NCBI GenBank assembly: GCA_013368375.1
Contig: JAACJP010000016.1
Span: 682,001-746,000 of the forward strand
Reading direction: 5' to 3'
Source: Tricholomella constricta
Taxonomy: Eukaryota > Basidiomycota > Agaricomycetes > Agaricales > Lyophyllaceae
Length of the DNA stretch: 64,000 nucleotides
The first letter of the stretch is position 1. Each line of letters starts with the position of its first letter. This document shows, piece by piece, positions 47,097 to 58,783 of this stretch. Position numbers and translations under genes: made by a program. The notes beneath the pieces were generated by a model. It was not told where the DNA came from and did no database searches. It saw only the letters and a program-made list of their open reading frames with translations.

Positions 47097-48086
47097 AATA
47101 CGGACATCAACCGCTGCGCCACGACGAACACGGCCCCAAATGCGATCAAAGCGCTAAACCGACCGACTGACAATAAAACCGACCAACTGACAATACGACC
47201 GACCGACCGACAATACGACCAAACGACCGACGCACCGACCAAGAGACAAAGTAACATGAAACGCCAGTTCTCCTCTCTGGGCGCACGGAGCACGGAACAC
47301 CGTATAACCTGTCAACGACCGCGCACGTTTGTATGCCAAGGTCTCAACCCGGCGACAACCAAACCCGATTTGAAATGATCTTAGGAAACGCCGTTGCCCA
47401 GCCAGTCGCAGGAGGGATCCGGCCGTACCACGGAGTTCCGCACCCAAGAGCCACTACCGATCGCAAAGCCACCACCGATCATACATCTGACCCGACGCCT
47501 CGAGCCGATCAAAAGCCCCTTTGCCGAGCCAAAGAGCGCCACACTCTCTAAAAAGCGTCGCGCGGTACCAAGCTTGGCGGTGTTTCTCCCAATAAACCAG
47601 TAAAACACCTGCCTCGCCGGCTCGCGCGAGGCGAGTCGGTCGTGTAGTATAAAAACATACCCATGTATTACCTACTTCCCCCAGTGAATTACAGCCCGTA
47701 TTTTCCCTCACACTCAGAGTGAATAGCTCGAAACCGTTGTCTCTGTCGTCTCTGCACCGTCCTCATCGTATAAACCGTCGCCACTGTCGTAAACCTCGTA
47801 ACTGTCGTCTCTGTCGCCTCGTACTCGTCGCCCGAACCCGTGAGTTCTCCGTATTAACCTCGTTCGTCTCATTGTCGCACGACCGACACCCAAAGTCGCG
47901 TCGCCGACCCGTTCCACTTGGGAACGTCGCGTTCCATCGCCCCCGTCGCGTTGTTGTCGGTTCAACTAGCTACGAGTCGGATCGTCTCTTACCTTCGTCA
48001 AACAACCCTTACAAGCCCTGCACACTCGCGTGTTTGGGAACTTTTAACATTTCTCGCCCCCCATAGTTGTTAGTTGTTTTGTTGTT
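47097..48086 (+). promoter_or_regulatory. Junction and presumptive 5' LTR/leader of second gypsy element
   Basis: It begins with a gaccgacc-type simple repeat (about 47157-47250) where the truncated chromovirus meets this element. A TATA string (tataaaaa, about 47648) precedes a C/T-rich leader up to the gag ATG at 48087. Without a 3' LTR for comparison, the LTR borders cannot be fixed. Confidence 0.4.
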
Positions 48087-50066
48087 GTGCACAGCACCTA
48101 CAGGCCTTCTAGCGCAATCATTCTGGAGCCCACCGCGAGGGTTTTAAAAGCCACCGCCGAACACGCAACCTCATTCCTCTTGTTCATAAAAACCTACGAC
48201 TCGTCAACCATTCCGCCCGCAACCCGACAAGAAGCTAAAACCCGAACCCTCCGTGCCAAAATTCGCGCTGCTCTCGGACAAGCCGACACCGACTCCGAAT
48301 CGCTCTCCCCGTTCTTCCGCTCAGTAACCCCACACCGCGCGATCCATAACAACCTCAGCCCGCTCTTCTATAGCCCTTCGTCGACACTACCGTCGCCTAC
48401 CCCGACCGATCAAACACCGCTCCCCAAACCAACCGCGCAACCCGACCTAGCTTTCGACCCCTTTGCGTTGGAACCTCCTACCACCGATCAAGGAGTTGAA
48501 TTTAGACTCCCCTATCTATCGCCCGCGACCCCAGAAATCTCAGATTCTTCTTCACCGTCGTATTCCCCCTCCCCGTCCCCTATCCCGAAACCAATACCAT
48601 CTATCATGGCACAACCACCAATCATTATAAAGCCGATGCCCGCACGCGGACAAAGCTCGGCGCCGATGTTCGTGCCCGAACGCGCACGTGAACTGCGCCG
48701 ATATTTCTCGGACTTAAATCACCTCTTCATCGAGTGTAACGTCGTAGATGAACAAGAGAAGAAAACGCACACTACGCGATACACCGACATCGATACCGCG
48801 GATCTGTGGGAGCAACTTGACGAGTTCGCAGTCGGTACCACATACGACGATTGGCGAAAAGCGATAATGGCGCTTTACCCAGGCGCAAGCGAAGAAAGAA
48901 AGTATTCAATGGCCGACCTCGACTACCTGATCAGAGAACGACACCGACTCGGGATCCAGTCGAATAGTGACCTCGGGGAATATTACCGACAGTTCCTTTC
49001 TGTTACCCAGTTCCTTGTCAGCAAAGACCGACTTTCGATAAACGAACGCGACCGCCAATTCCGTCGCGTGTTCCAGTCCGATCTATGGTCAAAGATCCAT
49101 TGCAGACTCGAGATCCTAAACCCGAACCACCATCCCGACGACCCCTACCCCACGGAAACCGTTCGCGCTGCGGCTGAACATATCCTCCACGGAACAAACG
49201 CCGGCCAACGACAGGAAGCGCCACCGGGCGCGCCCCCACAAATTAGGATCGCGCCAAGCGGGTCGTTAACGGGCGCGACCAAGTCGCCTAACACGGGACA
49301 GCCCCTCAAATTGGAAGAGCTCTACGAAAGAATCAACCTGTTGGAACAACATATCCAACGCTTAGGACAAGACAAAGGAGGCGACGGCGGCCGACTGAAT
49401 CAGTCACCTAATGACAACTGCCACTTCTGCGGTGGTGAAGGACATTATATTCCTAACGGTCCCATACATCAAACATACGCGGCCGAAGGACGCTGCCGAC
49501 GAACCGACGACAACAAGATAGGCCTACCAAGCGGCGCGCGCATACCGGCGGGAACTCCAGGTCGATACATAAAAGACAAGTTAGACGAGTGGCACAGGCG
49601 CAACCCCTGCCAAATGGCGACAGGACAGCTATCAGCGAACGCGAACCCGACCGAAAGCATGATGTTGGAAATCCTACAGTTTAACGATGTCACCGACCAT
49701 GACCTGAAAATCGAGGATCGCATGATCGTGTTAGAACGAGAACTCAACACCCTGCGCGCAAGGAAAGAGGTGTTCGACGGCGTAGAACTTATTAGCCGCG
49801 CACCGCAAAGGCGACCCGTCACGGTCAAAACCGTTCAAGACGCCGACCAACCAAGGATCGCACCAGTCAACAAGTCAGCGCCCGCGTCGCAGCCCGTCTC
49901 GGACGCGACGAAAGGCCAAGCCAAGGCTCCCCCGCCACCGTCCAACATACCTCTGATCCCCAGTACCAAGACTGACGCCACAGGCAATGCCCGCGACCAG
50001 AGGCCAGTACACCCTTTCTCTAACATTCCTGAGAACCGATACATCCCCCTACCACGCGAAACTTAG
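48087..50066 (+). CDS. Gypsy gag polyprotein
   Basis: 659 codons. A variable Ser/Pro-rich N-terminus is followed by a capsid-like region (PMFVPERARELRRYFSDLNH; WRKAIMALYPGASEERKYSM; SNSDLGEYYRQFLSVTQFLV) and a zinc knuckle, CHFCGGEGHYIPNGP. The fourth ligand of CX2CX4HX4C is Gly (GGT) instead of Cys, one base from TGT, so the knuckle is probably broken. It ends at TAG 50064-50066. The downstream frame (NLAATEKAKANSAYRTQAP) begins one base back, so gag and pol may once have been fused in one frame. A second candidate start is MAQPP at 48606. Confidence 0.8.
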   Translation: MHSTYRPSSAIILEPTARVLKATAEHATSFLLFIKTYDSSTIPPATRQEAKTRTLRAKIRAALGQADTDSESLSPFFRSVTPHRAIHNNLSPLFYSPSSTLPSPTPTDQTPLPKPTAQPDLAFDPFALEPPTTDQGVEFRLPYLSPATPEISDSSSPSYSPSPSPIPKPIPSIMAQPPIIIKPMPARGQSSAPMFVPERARELRRYFSDLNHLFIECNVVDEQEKKTHTTRYTDIDTADLWEQLDEFAVGTTYDDWRKAIMALYPGASEERKYSMADLDYLIRERHRLGIQSNSDLGEYYRQFLSVTQFLVSKDRLSINERDRQFRRVFQSDLWSKIHCRLEILNPNHHPDDPYPTETVRAAAEHILHGTNAGQRQEAPPGAPPQIRIAPSGSLTGATKSPNTGQPLKLEELYERINLLEQHIQRLGQDKGGDGGRLNQSPNDNCHFCGGEGHYIPNGPIHQTYAAEGRCRRTDDNKIGLPSGARIPAGTPGRYIKDKLDEWHRRNPCQMATGQLSANANPTESMMLEILQFNDVTDHDLKIEDRMIVLERELNTLRARKEVFDGVELISRAPQRRPVTVKTVQDADQPRIAPVNKSAPASQPVSDATKGQAKAPPPPSNIPLIPSTKTDATGNARDQRPVHPFSNIPENRYIPLPRET

Positions 50067-53000
50067 CCGCCACGGAGAAGGCGAAAGCCAACAGTGCGTA
50101 CCGCACGCAGGCGCCCATTACAGACCCAACCAAATCAACGACTCTATTTGAACGCGCACTCGACGCCACCATACCGGTCACAGTTCGGGAACTCTGCGGG
50201 GTAGCGCCAGAGGTTCGCAGAAAGTTTAGGGAAGCTAATACACCGAAGCGTATCGTCGCCGGCAACCTCACAACGGTATACCAAGAAGTCCCCACGTCGG
50301 CGTTCATTGAGGAACTCGATGCACTACCTTGCGAATCCAACAGCGACAACGCGACGCCACCGCCCGGAGCGCTAGTCACCGGCGACATCTACGACACGTA
50401 TTACCAGACACTACTACCTGGCGAGCATCCGGACCGACTGATCGTCGCAATGGAATCGACACTACTACCTGGCGAGCATCCGGACCGACTGATCGTCGCA
50501 ATGGAATCGCATGCACTCAGATCGATCATGATAATGGTCGACGCGAGAGAACAGATAGAAAGCATCGTCGACAGCGGGTGCCAGATCATAGCCATGTCGG
50601 AAGAAGTTTGCCATGGACTAGGGGTCAAATACGACCCAACTATAGTGCTGCAGATGCAATCAGCGAACGGAACAACCGACCCGTCGCTTGGGTCTAGCAC
50701 GAAACGTACCTTGTACGATAGGAGAGGTCACGCTCTACCTCCAAATGCACGTCATTCGCAATCCTGCATACGATATACTCCTCGGCCGCCCGTTCGACGT
50801 ACTTACTTGCTCTAACGTGAAAACGAGATCCGCCGACGATACGATCATAACCATCACTGACCCGAACACTCGAGAGGTCATCGCGATACCAACCTTCGCG
50901 CGCAGACAACGTCGCCGCCCCAAGAACGACGTAAATTTTCGTATACTCTCGAGGAAATAAGTCGAGATCACGGCGATCTTGCACTCCTCCTCGAGTACGA
51001 CCCACTAAGCTATACCCCGACTGTCCTTTCTTTCTGCGAACTACCGACCGAATTTAATAGCGACGCCACCTACGACACGCAACTAGCCTCACTCTACGTC
51101 GCAGCATCCGAACTAACCACACCAGCAATCGCCGACCAATCTGTTAATACCAGCTCTACCCCTCTTGAACGAACGACCCTCTGCACTATTTTACCGAACA
51201 ACGAGCGCCATAGTGGACGCCACACCCAATCCCTGACCAACGCCGCCACCGACGCCTTCGTTGTGAAAATTAAAGGCGTACAAACCAAAAAGAAGTACAA
51301 ACCAGTAGCGCAAAAAGTGCGATCGATCATAGCAAGCTGTCCCGACCACTTCCGAATCGAACGCAAAATATTAGGCGATCCTCTCGCCAACATGCCGACC
51401 TTGGTTCCCAACCCGCCACCTTTTCAACCCACAGGCCGCTACACCCTAGAACGAAAGGAAGACCTAGACCGCGAACACCCGGACTTCCTAACACCCGCCG
51501 AACGCGCCATTATGCACGACCTCATGTGTAAACAGAACCTTGCGTTCGCATGGGACGATTCCGAGCGCGGTAGTTTTCGGTCGGATTTCTTTCCCCCCAT
51601 CGACATACCGGTTGTGGCGCACACACCTTGGATCGAGCGCAATATCCCCATACCACCTGGCATCTACGAAGAAGTTTGCGACATTATCAAAACTAAGCTC
51701 GCTGCTGGCGTTTACAAACCGTCCAACTCCAGCTACCGGTCGCGTTGGTTTTGCACTCTGAAAAAGAATGGCAAGTTCCGCCTCGTCCACAGCCTGGAAC
51801 CACTCAACCGTGTAACAATCCGACACTCGGGTGTCACTCCGATACCAAACCATGTCGCTGAGCAATTCGCCGGTCGCATTTGTGGCGCAATGTTAGACCT
51901 GTTTGTCGGCTACGACGAACGGCTAATAGCACCGTCGTCACGCGACCTTACCACTTTCCAAACACCTTTCGGCGCGTTACGCCTAGTCACCTTACCCATG
52001 GGCTGGACCAACTCTGTCCCAATCTTCCACGACGACGTCACGCACATCCTACAACCGGAGATCCCGGACTATACGTTGCCTTATATTGATGACGCTGCTA
52101 TAAAGGGACCTGCAACTTGGTATCCCGACCCAGACACAGGATTACCAAAAACACACCCCGACAATGCCGACGTGCGATTTGCGATCTGGGAATTCTTCAA
52201 CGACGTCAATCGAATCCTTCAGCGCATGAAGTACTGCGGAGGCACCTTCTCTGGCAAGAATCTGGTTTTATGCGCCCCGCAATTTAAAGTCCTCGGACAC
52301 GTCTGCACGCCCGACGGCCGCATACCCGACGTGGACCGACTCGCTTTGCTGCGTAATTGGAAGTCGTGCGCCACCCTATCGGAATTGCGCGCGTTCTTAG
52401 GAACGGTCGGCGTGCTCAGGATATTCGTCAAGAACTTTGCTCATCGTGCACACCACCTCGTAAAACTGACTCGCAAGGATGCCGTCTTCGAGTTCGCACC
52501 CGACCAAATCGCGGCACAGCGCGACATAGTCGAAGCGATCGCAGAAGCTAAACCCCTCGTACCCATCGACTACACCTCGGACGACCCAGTTATCCTGGCC
52601 GTCGACACTTCACACATCGCAGTCGGATTCTACCTCTGTCAAGCCGACCCCGTCAATCGAAACGACGCAGATACAATCGGTTCGGTTCCATCACACTGAA
52701 TGATCGCGAATCATGATTCTCTCAACCCAAACTCGAATTTTATGGTCTATTCCGGGCGCTTGGCGCGCTACGACTGTACGTTATAGGCGTCCGCAACCTG
52801 GTCGTCGAAGTCGACGCGCGCTACATTAAAGGCATGCTCTCCAACCCCGACATCCAACCGTCAGCTTCCATAAACCGGTGGATCGTATCTGTTCTCATGT
52901 TCCACTTCGAGCTGGTCCACGTTAAAGGCACGTTCCACGGGCCCGACGATTTATCCCGTCGCCCGCGGCAACCCGACGACCCGGCCGACAACTACGACGC

Positions 53001-54690
53001 AGAAGAAGCCGACTTCGAGGATTGGGTCGACCGGATGCAAGGACTCATGCACATTATTCAACCGCTGCCACGACCGCCGTCGACGTTGCATGTGGGCCAG
53101 ATCTTCGCTATGGCTCAGATCTCAAGTAAGGAAGAGATGGTGGCAGTATACACTGACGCGGTACCACCAGACTCAACGACTCACGAACTCGCAGCCGACC
53201 CCCCACGACAACCCAGAATCCGTACCGACGACGATACAGGAATAACCGACCCAAATGCGAATTTGACCGACCTGTCATACGACGACGTGCCCAGAACCGA
53301 CGTCGCGAAAGCCCAAGACCAACGCATAGACGCTGTTAGACAATGGTTGACCAACCTAGAACGACCAGAAGACATGTCCGACGATCAATACGCCACTTTC
53401 ATTCGATACGCCACCAGATTCTTCCTAGACGGAACACGACTCTGGAGAAGAGACAGCCAAGGCGCACATAAACTAATCGCCCGCCCCAGCGCGCGATTAG
53501 AGATTCTACGATCGGTCCACGACAACCTCGGACACAAATGCTTCTACGCGACCCGCGCAACCTTGCTCGAACGCTTCTGGTGGCCTAATGTTCAGGCCGA
53601 CGTCGTGTGGTTCGTAAAGACATGTCACATATGCCAGATCCAGCAAACGACCAAGGTCCTAATCCCCCCGGTCGTTGCGACACCTGCGCCACTATTCGCG
53701 AAAATGTACATCGACACTATGCACCTACCGGCGTCGAACGGTTTTAAATACATCGTACAAGGGCGCTGCTCCTTAATCCACTTTCCGGAATGGCGCGCGC
53801 TCCGAAAAGAAAACAGTCGCACCCTTGGCGACTGGATGTACGAGGATGTCATCTGCCGGTGGGGCGGACTGCGCGAAATCGTAACCGACAACGGCCCCGC
53901 CTTCATCAAAGCCGCCGAACACCTCACAAAGAAATACCACATACACAACATTCGGATCTCAGGTTACAACTCTAGAGCCAACGGGCTAGTCGAGCGATCC
54001 CATTTCGACGTACGACAATCCCTTTTCAAAGCCGCCGACGGAAACGAAAGCAAATGGTCGCAATCCGCATATTCAGTCTTCTGGGCGGAACGCGTCACGA
54101 TCCGCAAGCGAATGGGATGCTCTCCCTATTACGCCGCGACAGGAACCCAACCCCTTCTCCCACTCGACATCGTCGAAGCCACGTACCTACAACCACCGCC
54201 CGACTCTATCCTGTCCTCCACCGACCTCTTGACACGTCGCGCGATCGCCCTGCAGAAACGAGCGACCGACCTAGAACGACTGCATTCAGATGTATACGCA
54301 GCGCGATGACAAGCGGCGATTCGCTTCGAACTTAAACACGCCAAAACTTTGCGCGACTACGACTTTAAACGCGACCTCATCCTCATGCGCAACACGAAAA
54401 TCGAGAAGTCGCTCAACCGCAAAATGAGGTCTAGATACCTAGGACCACTTGTCGTGATCTCACGCAACCGCGGAGGCGCCTACATCCTCTGCGAACTGGA
54501 TGGCACCGTCTTACACCGGCCTGTAGCAGCATTCCGACTCACCCCCTACTTCGCACGAACCAATATCCTCCTACCCGATAGCGCTCTGGACATAGACACC
54601 AGACGACTCAGAGAACTAGAGGCGACGACGATCACCGACGACGAAGACCGACCCGGAGTCGTAGACGACGACTCTGAGGCGGAAGAGGAG
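50067..54690 (+). pseudogene. Gypsy pol: protease, RT, RNase H, integrase (many lesions)
   Basis: Protease: ESIVDSGCQIIAMSEEVCHG and AYDILLGRPFDVLT, split by a frameshift near 50.69 kb; another frameshift lies near 50.94 kb. RT ORF 51263-52699: FCTLKKNGKFRLVHSLEPLN, TLPMGWTNSVPIFHDDV, LPYIDDAAIKGP. RNase H is broken by a frameshift near 52.69 kb and TGA 52714-52716 (LNDRES then stop). Integrase: HDNLGHKCFYATRATLLERF, CHICQIQQ, MYIDTMHLP, IVTDNGPAF, NSRANGLVERSHFD, then TGA 54307-54309, continuing IEKSLNRKMRSRYLGPLVVI. No chromodomain seen. Coding similarity ends at about 54690, where the segmental repeat begins; no 3' LTR follows. Confidence 0.85.
50408..50509 (+). repeat. Exact 51-bp tandem duplication in gypsy protease region
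   Basis: Units 50408-50458 and 50459-50509 are identical. 51 bp is 17 codons, so the frame is kept (LLPGEHPDRLIVAMES repeated). Exact identity indicates a recent event. Confidence 0.95.
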
Positions 54691-54739
54691 CAATTATCAG
54701 CTCACCGGGAATGCCTTGTGTATTAAGAGGGTGGTCGAG

Positions 54740-55140
54740 GTGTTATTCCCTTTTACGTTTCTGTTGCATTTTGATTTTCAGGATCTACTCTACAGATATA
54801 TGAAGGGCTCGAGGTGTTCCTTTCACTCGTAAGTCAACGACGAGTCTGGCACCAGAGGATCGATCACTGCCATCAGAGATACTGGCACAATCGAATAACT
54901 TCCACTCCGCAGCTGTGAGGCATATATCATCGTTTGACCAAGAATACCCTCGCTGTACACACGGCATCGCATATTCCTGGTCACATTCATTCTTCGATGC
55001 AACATTCACGGCTCCAAGGTGACTAAGATCTCCGGCTAAACTAGACCAGCCTGGGCGAGATCCCAGAGTCGCTGCCGCACTTCACGCCAGCTCTTCGTAG
55101 ATCAATGACTGCTACCCAATAATACGGAATCCCGGTTCAT
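54740..55140 (-). pseudogene. Unidentified gene remnant, copy C
   Basis: Longer and better preserved than the copy at 30.8-31.1 kb. SWREVRQRLWDLAQAGLV, then HLGAVNVASKNECDQEYAMP, CVQRGYSWSNDDICLTAAEW, FDCASISDGSDRSSGARLVV, ending ENQNATET before a TAA. A TAG interrupts after AQAGLV. No family recognised. Start not found. Confidence 0.45.
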
Positions 55141-55472
55141 GGAACAAGACAAATATTTTGCATAATCGAGTAATGAAGTACAGACAGCGAAATCAAGCAA
55201 CGGGCACGTAACGGCTCCAAGGCAGGTACGTTATACGTGAAGTTCATCAATGGTCGTAAAGGACACCAGGCAATACGGCGAGTAGAGAAGAGTAGATAGA
55301 GTGGGGTAGAGGTGAACAACTAAAGCATAGATGCGAATGCGCAACGAATCTCTGAAGTATTGAACATGTTGTACAAATAGTTTTACCCTTGTTTAAGTAC
55401 CGTCGTTGGGGATGCCGGATCTACGACAAATTCAGTAGATTCTCGGTCGCTATAGAGCTTGGATTTACTGGT

Positions 55473-57086
55473 TCAGAGAAGCTTGAGACGAGGTTTGGGG
55501 GCTGCGCTCCTGGTAAGATAGTGCAAATAAAAACTGGAGAAGGACATCTCACTAGTCGATCCAACTGGAGGGCGGGAACAATCGTTAGCTGAGTAAATCG
55601 CAAATTCGATGTGTTTCTTACGTGACATTGCTTGGATGTAAGGACTGGGTGGAGCCCGTTGCAGGATGTTGAGAAACCGCGGTTTCAGAAGTCTGTTGTA
55701 ATGGGTAAATGAATGGAAGAAGGAACCGACAGTAGACCCAACTGCTAGAGAATGTTGAGAAACCGCGGTTACAGAAGTCTGTTTGCAATGGGTAAATGAA
55801 TGGGAAAAAGGAACCGACACTTGACCCAACTGCAGAATGTTGAGAGGCCAGTGAACGACGTGAGGATGCTTGAGAGTGAGTGTATGGTAACGAGCCAACA
55901 CTGGAACCGATTCCGGAAGGTTGGGAGTACATAGAGGGGGCCGAAGGTGGTAGGGTCGAAATTCTACTGGAATGCGAACTTTGGCTGTTCACAGAGCAAT
56001 GAATGGACGAATAGAGTGATGTGAGGACATTGAGCTTACCTCGATGATTCCGATCGAGAAATAGCGCTATACTGTGAGGGCCTCATCTTTAGCGCAAAGA
56101 AGGAGAGTGTAATATACAATGGACTGACGCCTTGTCCTGGAGGGTTCATTTGGGGCTGTGGCCAGGACGATTTTGGCATATTAGGGAGTGAACAGCTGGA
56201 TAGAAGTTTGACAAACCTGAACTGCAGAGTGTTGAGAGGCCAGAGAATGACGTGAGGGTGCTTGAGAGTGAGTGTGTGCGAACGGGCCAACGTTGGAACC
56301 GATTCCGGAAGGTTGAGAGTACATAGAGGGGGATGAGGCTGGTGTGCTCGAAGTTCGACTGGAATGCGAACAGTAGCTAGCAATGAATGGTCGAGTACGA
56401 TGATGCGAGAACGCTTGAGCTTACCTCGATGATTGCGATCGAGAGATAGCATTACCAGACTGTGAGGGCCTCATCGTTAGCGCAAAGAAGGAGAGTGTAA
56501 AATAATGTGGACTGACACCTTGTCCTGGAGGGTTCTGTGGCCAGGACAAATTTCGGCATGTCAGGGAGTGGAAAACTGGATAGAAGTTTGACAAACCTGA
56601 ACAACCGGAATCTGCAGAGCCAAATTCTGTACCGCTCCAATTCTTTGATTCGCCTGAAGCAGTGGATTGGCGACGAGAGCCAGTTCGCTCATTGTCTAAC
56701 GTCGATGTTATCAACGCTGCAAGAAAAGATATCTTTGAAGCCCCATACATCATATTGGGCAATGATTATGGCAAGTTGTTCCCCAACCTGTTTGATGCGA
56801 CTATTATACTCGTCCCGGATACTGGAGCGGGAAAAGACATTCAAAGCGCGAAGTTCAAGGTTTATGCTTGCAATTTCAGCGAGAACCCTAAAATGTACTC
56901 GTCAAGCTCAAAAGTGGGGAGAAAGAATAAAATTCGTACGCACGGCTGAAGCTGCCGCGTTGCCAGGTCTTTGGAGAACTGTAAGTCATCAGGATGTCCC
57001 TTTACCTTCGCTATGTGTTCGTTGTAGGCGAATGTTACGCGTTCCATCGCAGCCTTGAGGTTTGCCCTGGTAGGAGTAGGAGGCAT
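55473..57086 (-). CDS. Coiled-coil protein with Ser-rich tail, copy 4
   Basis: Best candidate for an intact group-2 member. ATG 57084-57086: MPPTPTRANLKAAMERVTFA, then HIAKVKGHPDDLQFSKDLAT. A short intron leads to INLELRALNVFSRSSIRDEY and RIKQVGEQLAIIIAQYD. A further exon reads TMSELALVANPLLQANQRIG and ends LALQIPVVQ, aligning with QKPVQQ of copies 1-2. Ser-rich tail exons follow: ISRS(Q/E)SSR alternating with SMYSQPSGIGS and SLASQHSA blocks. Near 55.6-55.8 kb an 86-bp unit repeats and is best explained as a 36-nt exon (TSVTAVSQHSLA, TSETAVSQHPAT) plus a 50-bp intron. Exact tail structure uncertain. Divergent from kinase 4. Confidence 0.55.
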
Positions 57087-57455
57087 AGCGAGAAAACGTA
57101 GGGTAAAGTTGCAATAGCCATGGCGAGCCTATATATACTATCGCCTAGTCTTGATACGATTCGGAAGGTTCAGAGCATTCAAATGGAGGTAGATATCATG
57201 ATTATCTCTGCGAGTGCTATGAGCGTTTCTGGATAACGGATAAGTGCCACGACTTTGAGAGATCGATCGAGATAGATGCCGCTGTCCTGGCAGAAGTCCT
57301 ACATACCGCCTTTGGGTTCTGGGCGCTAGGAAAACGGTCTGATTCGAGCAGTAGATTGATTCGAGTCGATTTAAATGCTCGTGAGAAGTTTGTAGGTCGT
57401 TCAACTTTGCACCCAAACATGACCACATATACTAACCTCGTTCCCTCGAACGGTC
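57087..57455. promoter_or_regulatory. Bidirectional promoter, coiled-coil 4 / kinase 4
   Basis: 369 bp, homologous to 33100-33466. TATA-like cctatatatacta lies upstream of the coiled-coil gene, and aacatgaccacatatactaa upstream of the kinase. Confidence 0.45.
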
Positions 57456-58783
57456 ATGGCACTATTTCAGTGGTCATCAGAACAGCGCGAAGAGGCGTTT
57501 AAGCTTGCCAAGCTCAAAAACTCGTACCTTGACCGCGATATATTCATCGGTAAACGCTATGACGATGAGATGTTCTGGGTCAGGCTCCAACCCTTTCTTC
57601 TTCGGTATGGCTACAAGCTACGTCCTCGTTATCAACCTGATTGGACACCATCCTGGTTCAAGTTAAGTAGCCTCGAGCCTGCTATCAAGAATGTATATGA
57701 TTTCGAAGATGCACTGCCTCTCGCGGTATCGTAATCCACCATTCAATGTCACAACGCTTCGCTCATCGAAATTCTACTTGCGTTTAGCGTTCGAAATTAA
57801 TGGATGCTACTCGTCAACACGATGGCGCCAAGGTTGTAATGAAAATCGTCGATACCTCAGCCGAAGAAATCCAAATCATTCGATACCTGACGTCCCCTGA
57901 GCTCCTCCGCGATCCCAGGAATCGCACAGTTCCCCTTCTTGATGTGTTACATCTTCCCGACAACGACTCGCAGGCATTGATTGTCATGCCACAACTGCTT
58001 CAATTTGATCGGTTGCCATTTCGACGCGTTGGAGAAATTTTTGAAGCCATCTATCAATACCTGCAGGCGAGTGCTTTACTTATGAATGTGAAGATAAATG
58101 ATTAAGGTAACAAACAGGGATTGGAATTCATGCACGAGCACCATATTTCTCACAGGTACTTACTCGTTACGTATTTTTGTGTGACGGGACATTCATCATT
58201 CTTATAGAGATGCCTCTTATTTCAATCTCATGATGGATGCATCCAAGATTGTACCCCGAGGCTTTCACTATTTTCATGAGACGACTCACGACGGGCTCAA
58301 TCGTGAGTTCGAGTGGCTTCAACGATGGTCCGTAAGGCCTGTTCAATATTATTTCATCGACTTCGATATTTCACATCGATACCTTACCTCAAAGGATGTG
58401 AAGGAAATGTCGAGGCTTGGCCAAGATAAGTCGGTACCTGAATATTTGCGTCCAGGACCCTACGACCCGTTCAAGGCGGATATTTATCAACTGGGGAACA
58501 CGCTGTTGAAAACGATCAAGGTGTGTCTTATTATTTTCAATACTAATGTTGGCCTGATAGAACCGACATTCAGAAATACAATCCTAAAGGATTGGAGTCG
58601 CTGCTTGCTCTGGGAGAGGCCATGACTAGCTCCATCCCTGAGGATCGACCTTCCCCGGCAGCTGCCCTGCAATCTCTGGATGAAATCGACAGAAAATTGC
58701 TTGAACGCCGCATATGGAAACCAACAGAATCGTGGAGAAATAGGCTCATGATCAGGTTCAACCGAATGAACCCTATAATTTAG
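57456..58783 (+). CDS. Kinase-like protein, copy 4
   Basis: Same five-exon structure as copy 3. MALFQWSSEQREEAFKLAKL, YGYKLRPRYQPDWTPSW, GAKVVMK (Lys), MPQLLQFDRLPFRRVGEIFE (hinge and after), HRDASYFN across an intron, FIDFDISHRY (DFD), VPEYLRPGPYDPFKADIYQL. The last exon has SIPEDRPSPAAALQSLDEID and ends RMNPII. The C-lobe exon reads through without a stop. Probably functional as a gene; activity as a kinase is uncertain for the reasons given in the findings. Confidence 0.85.
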
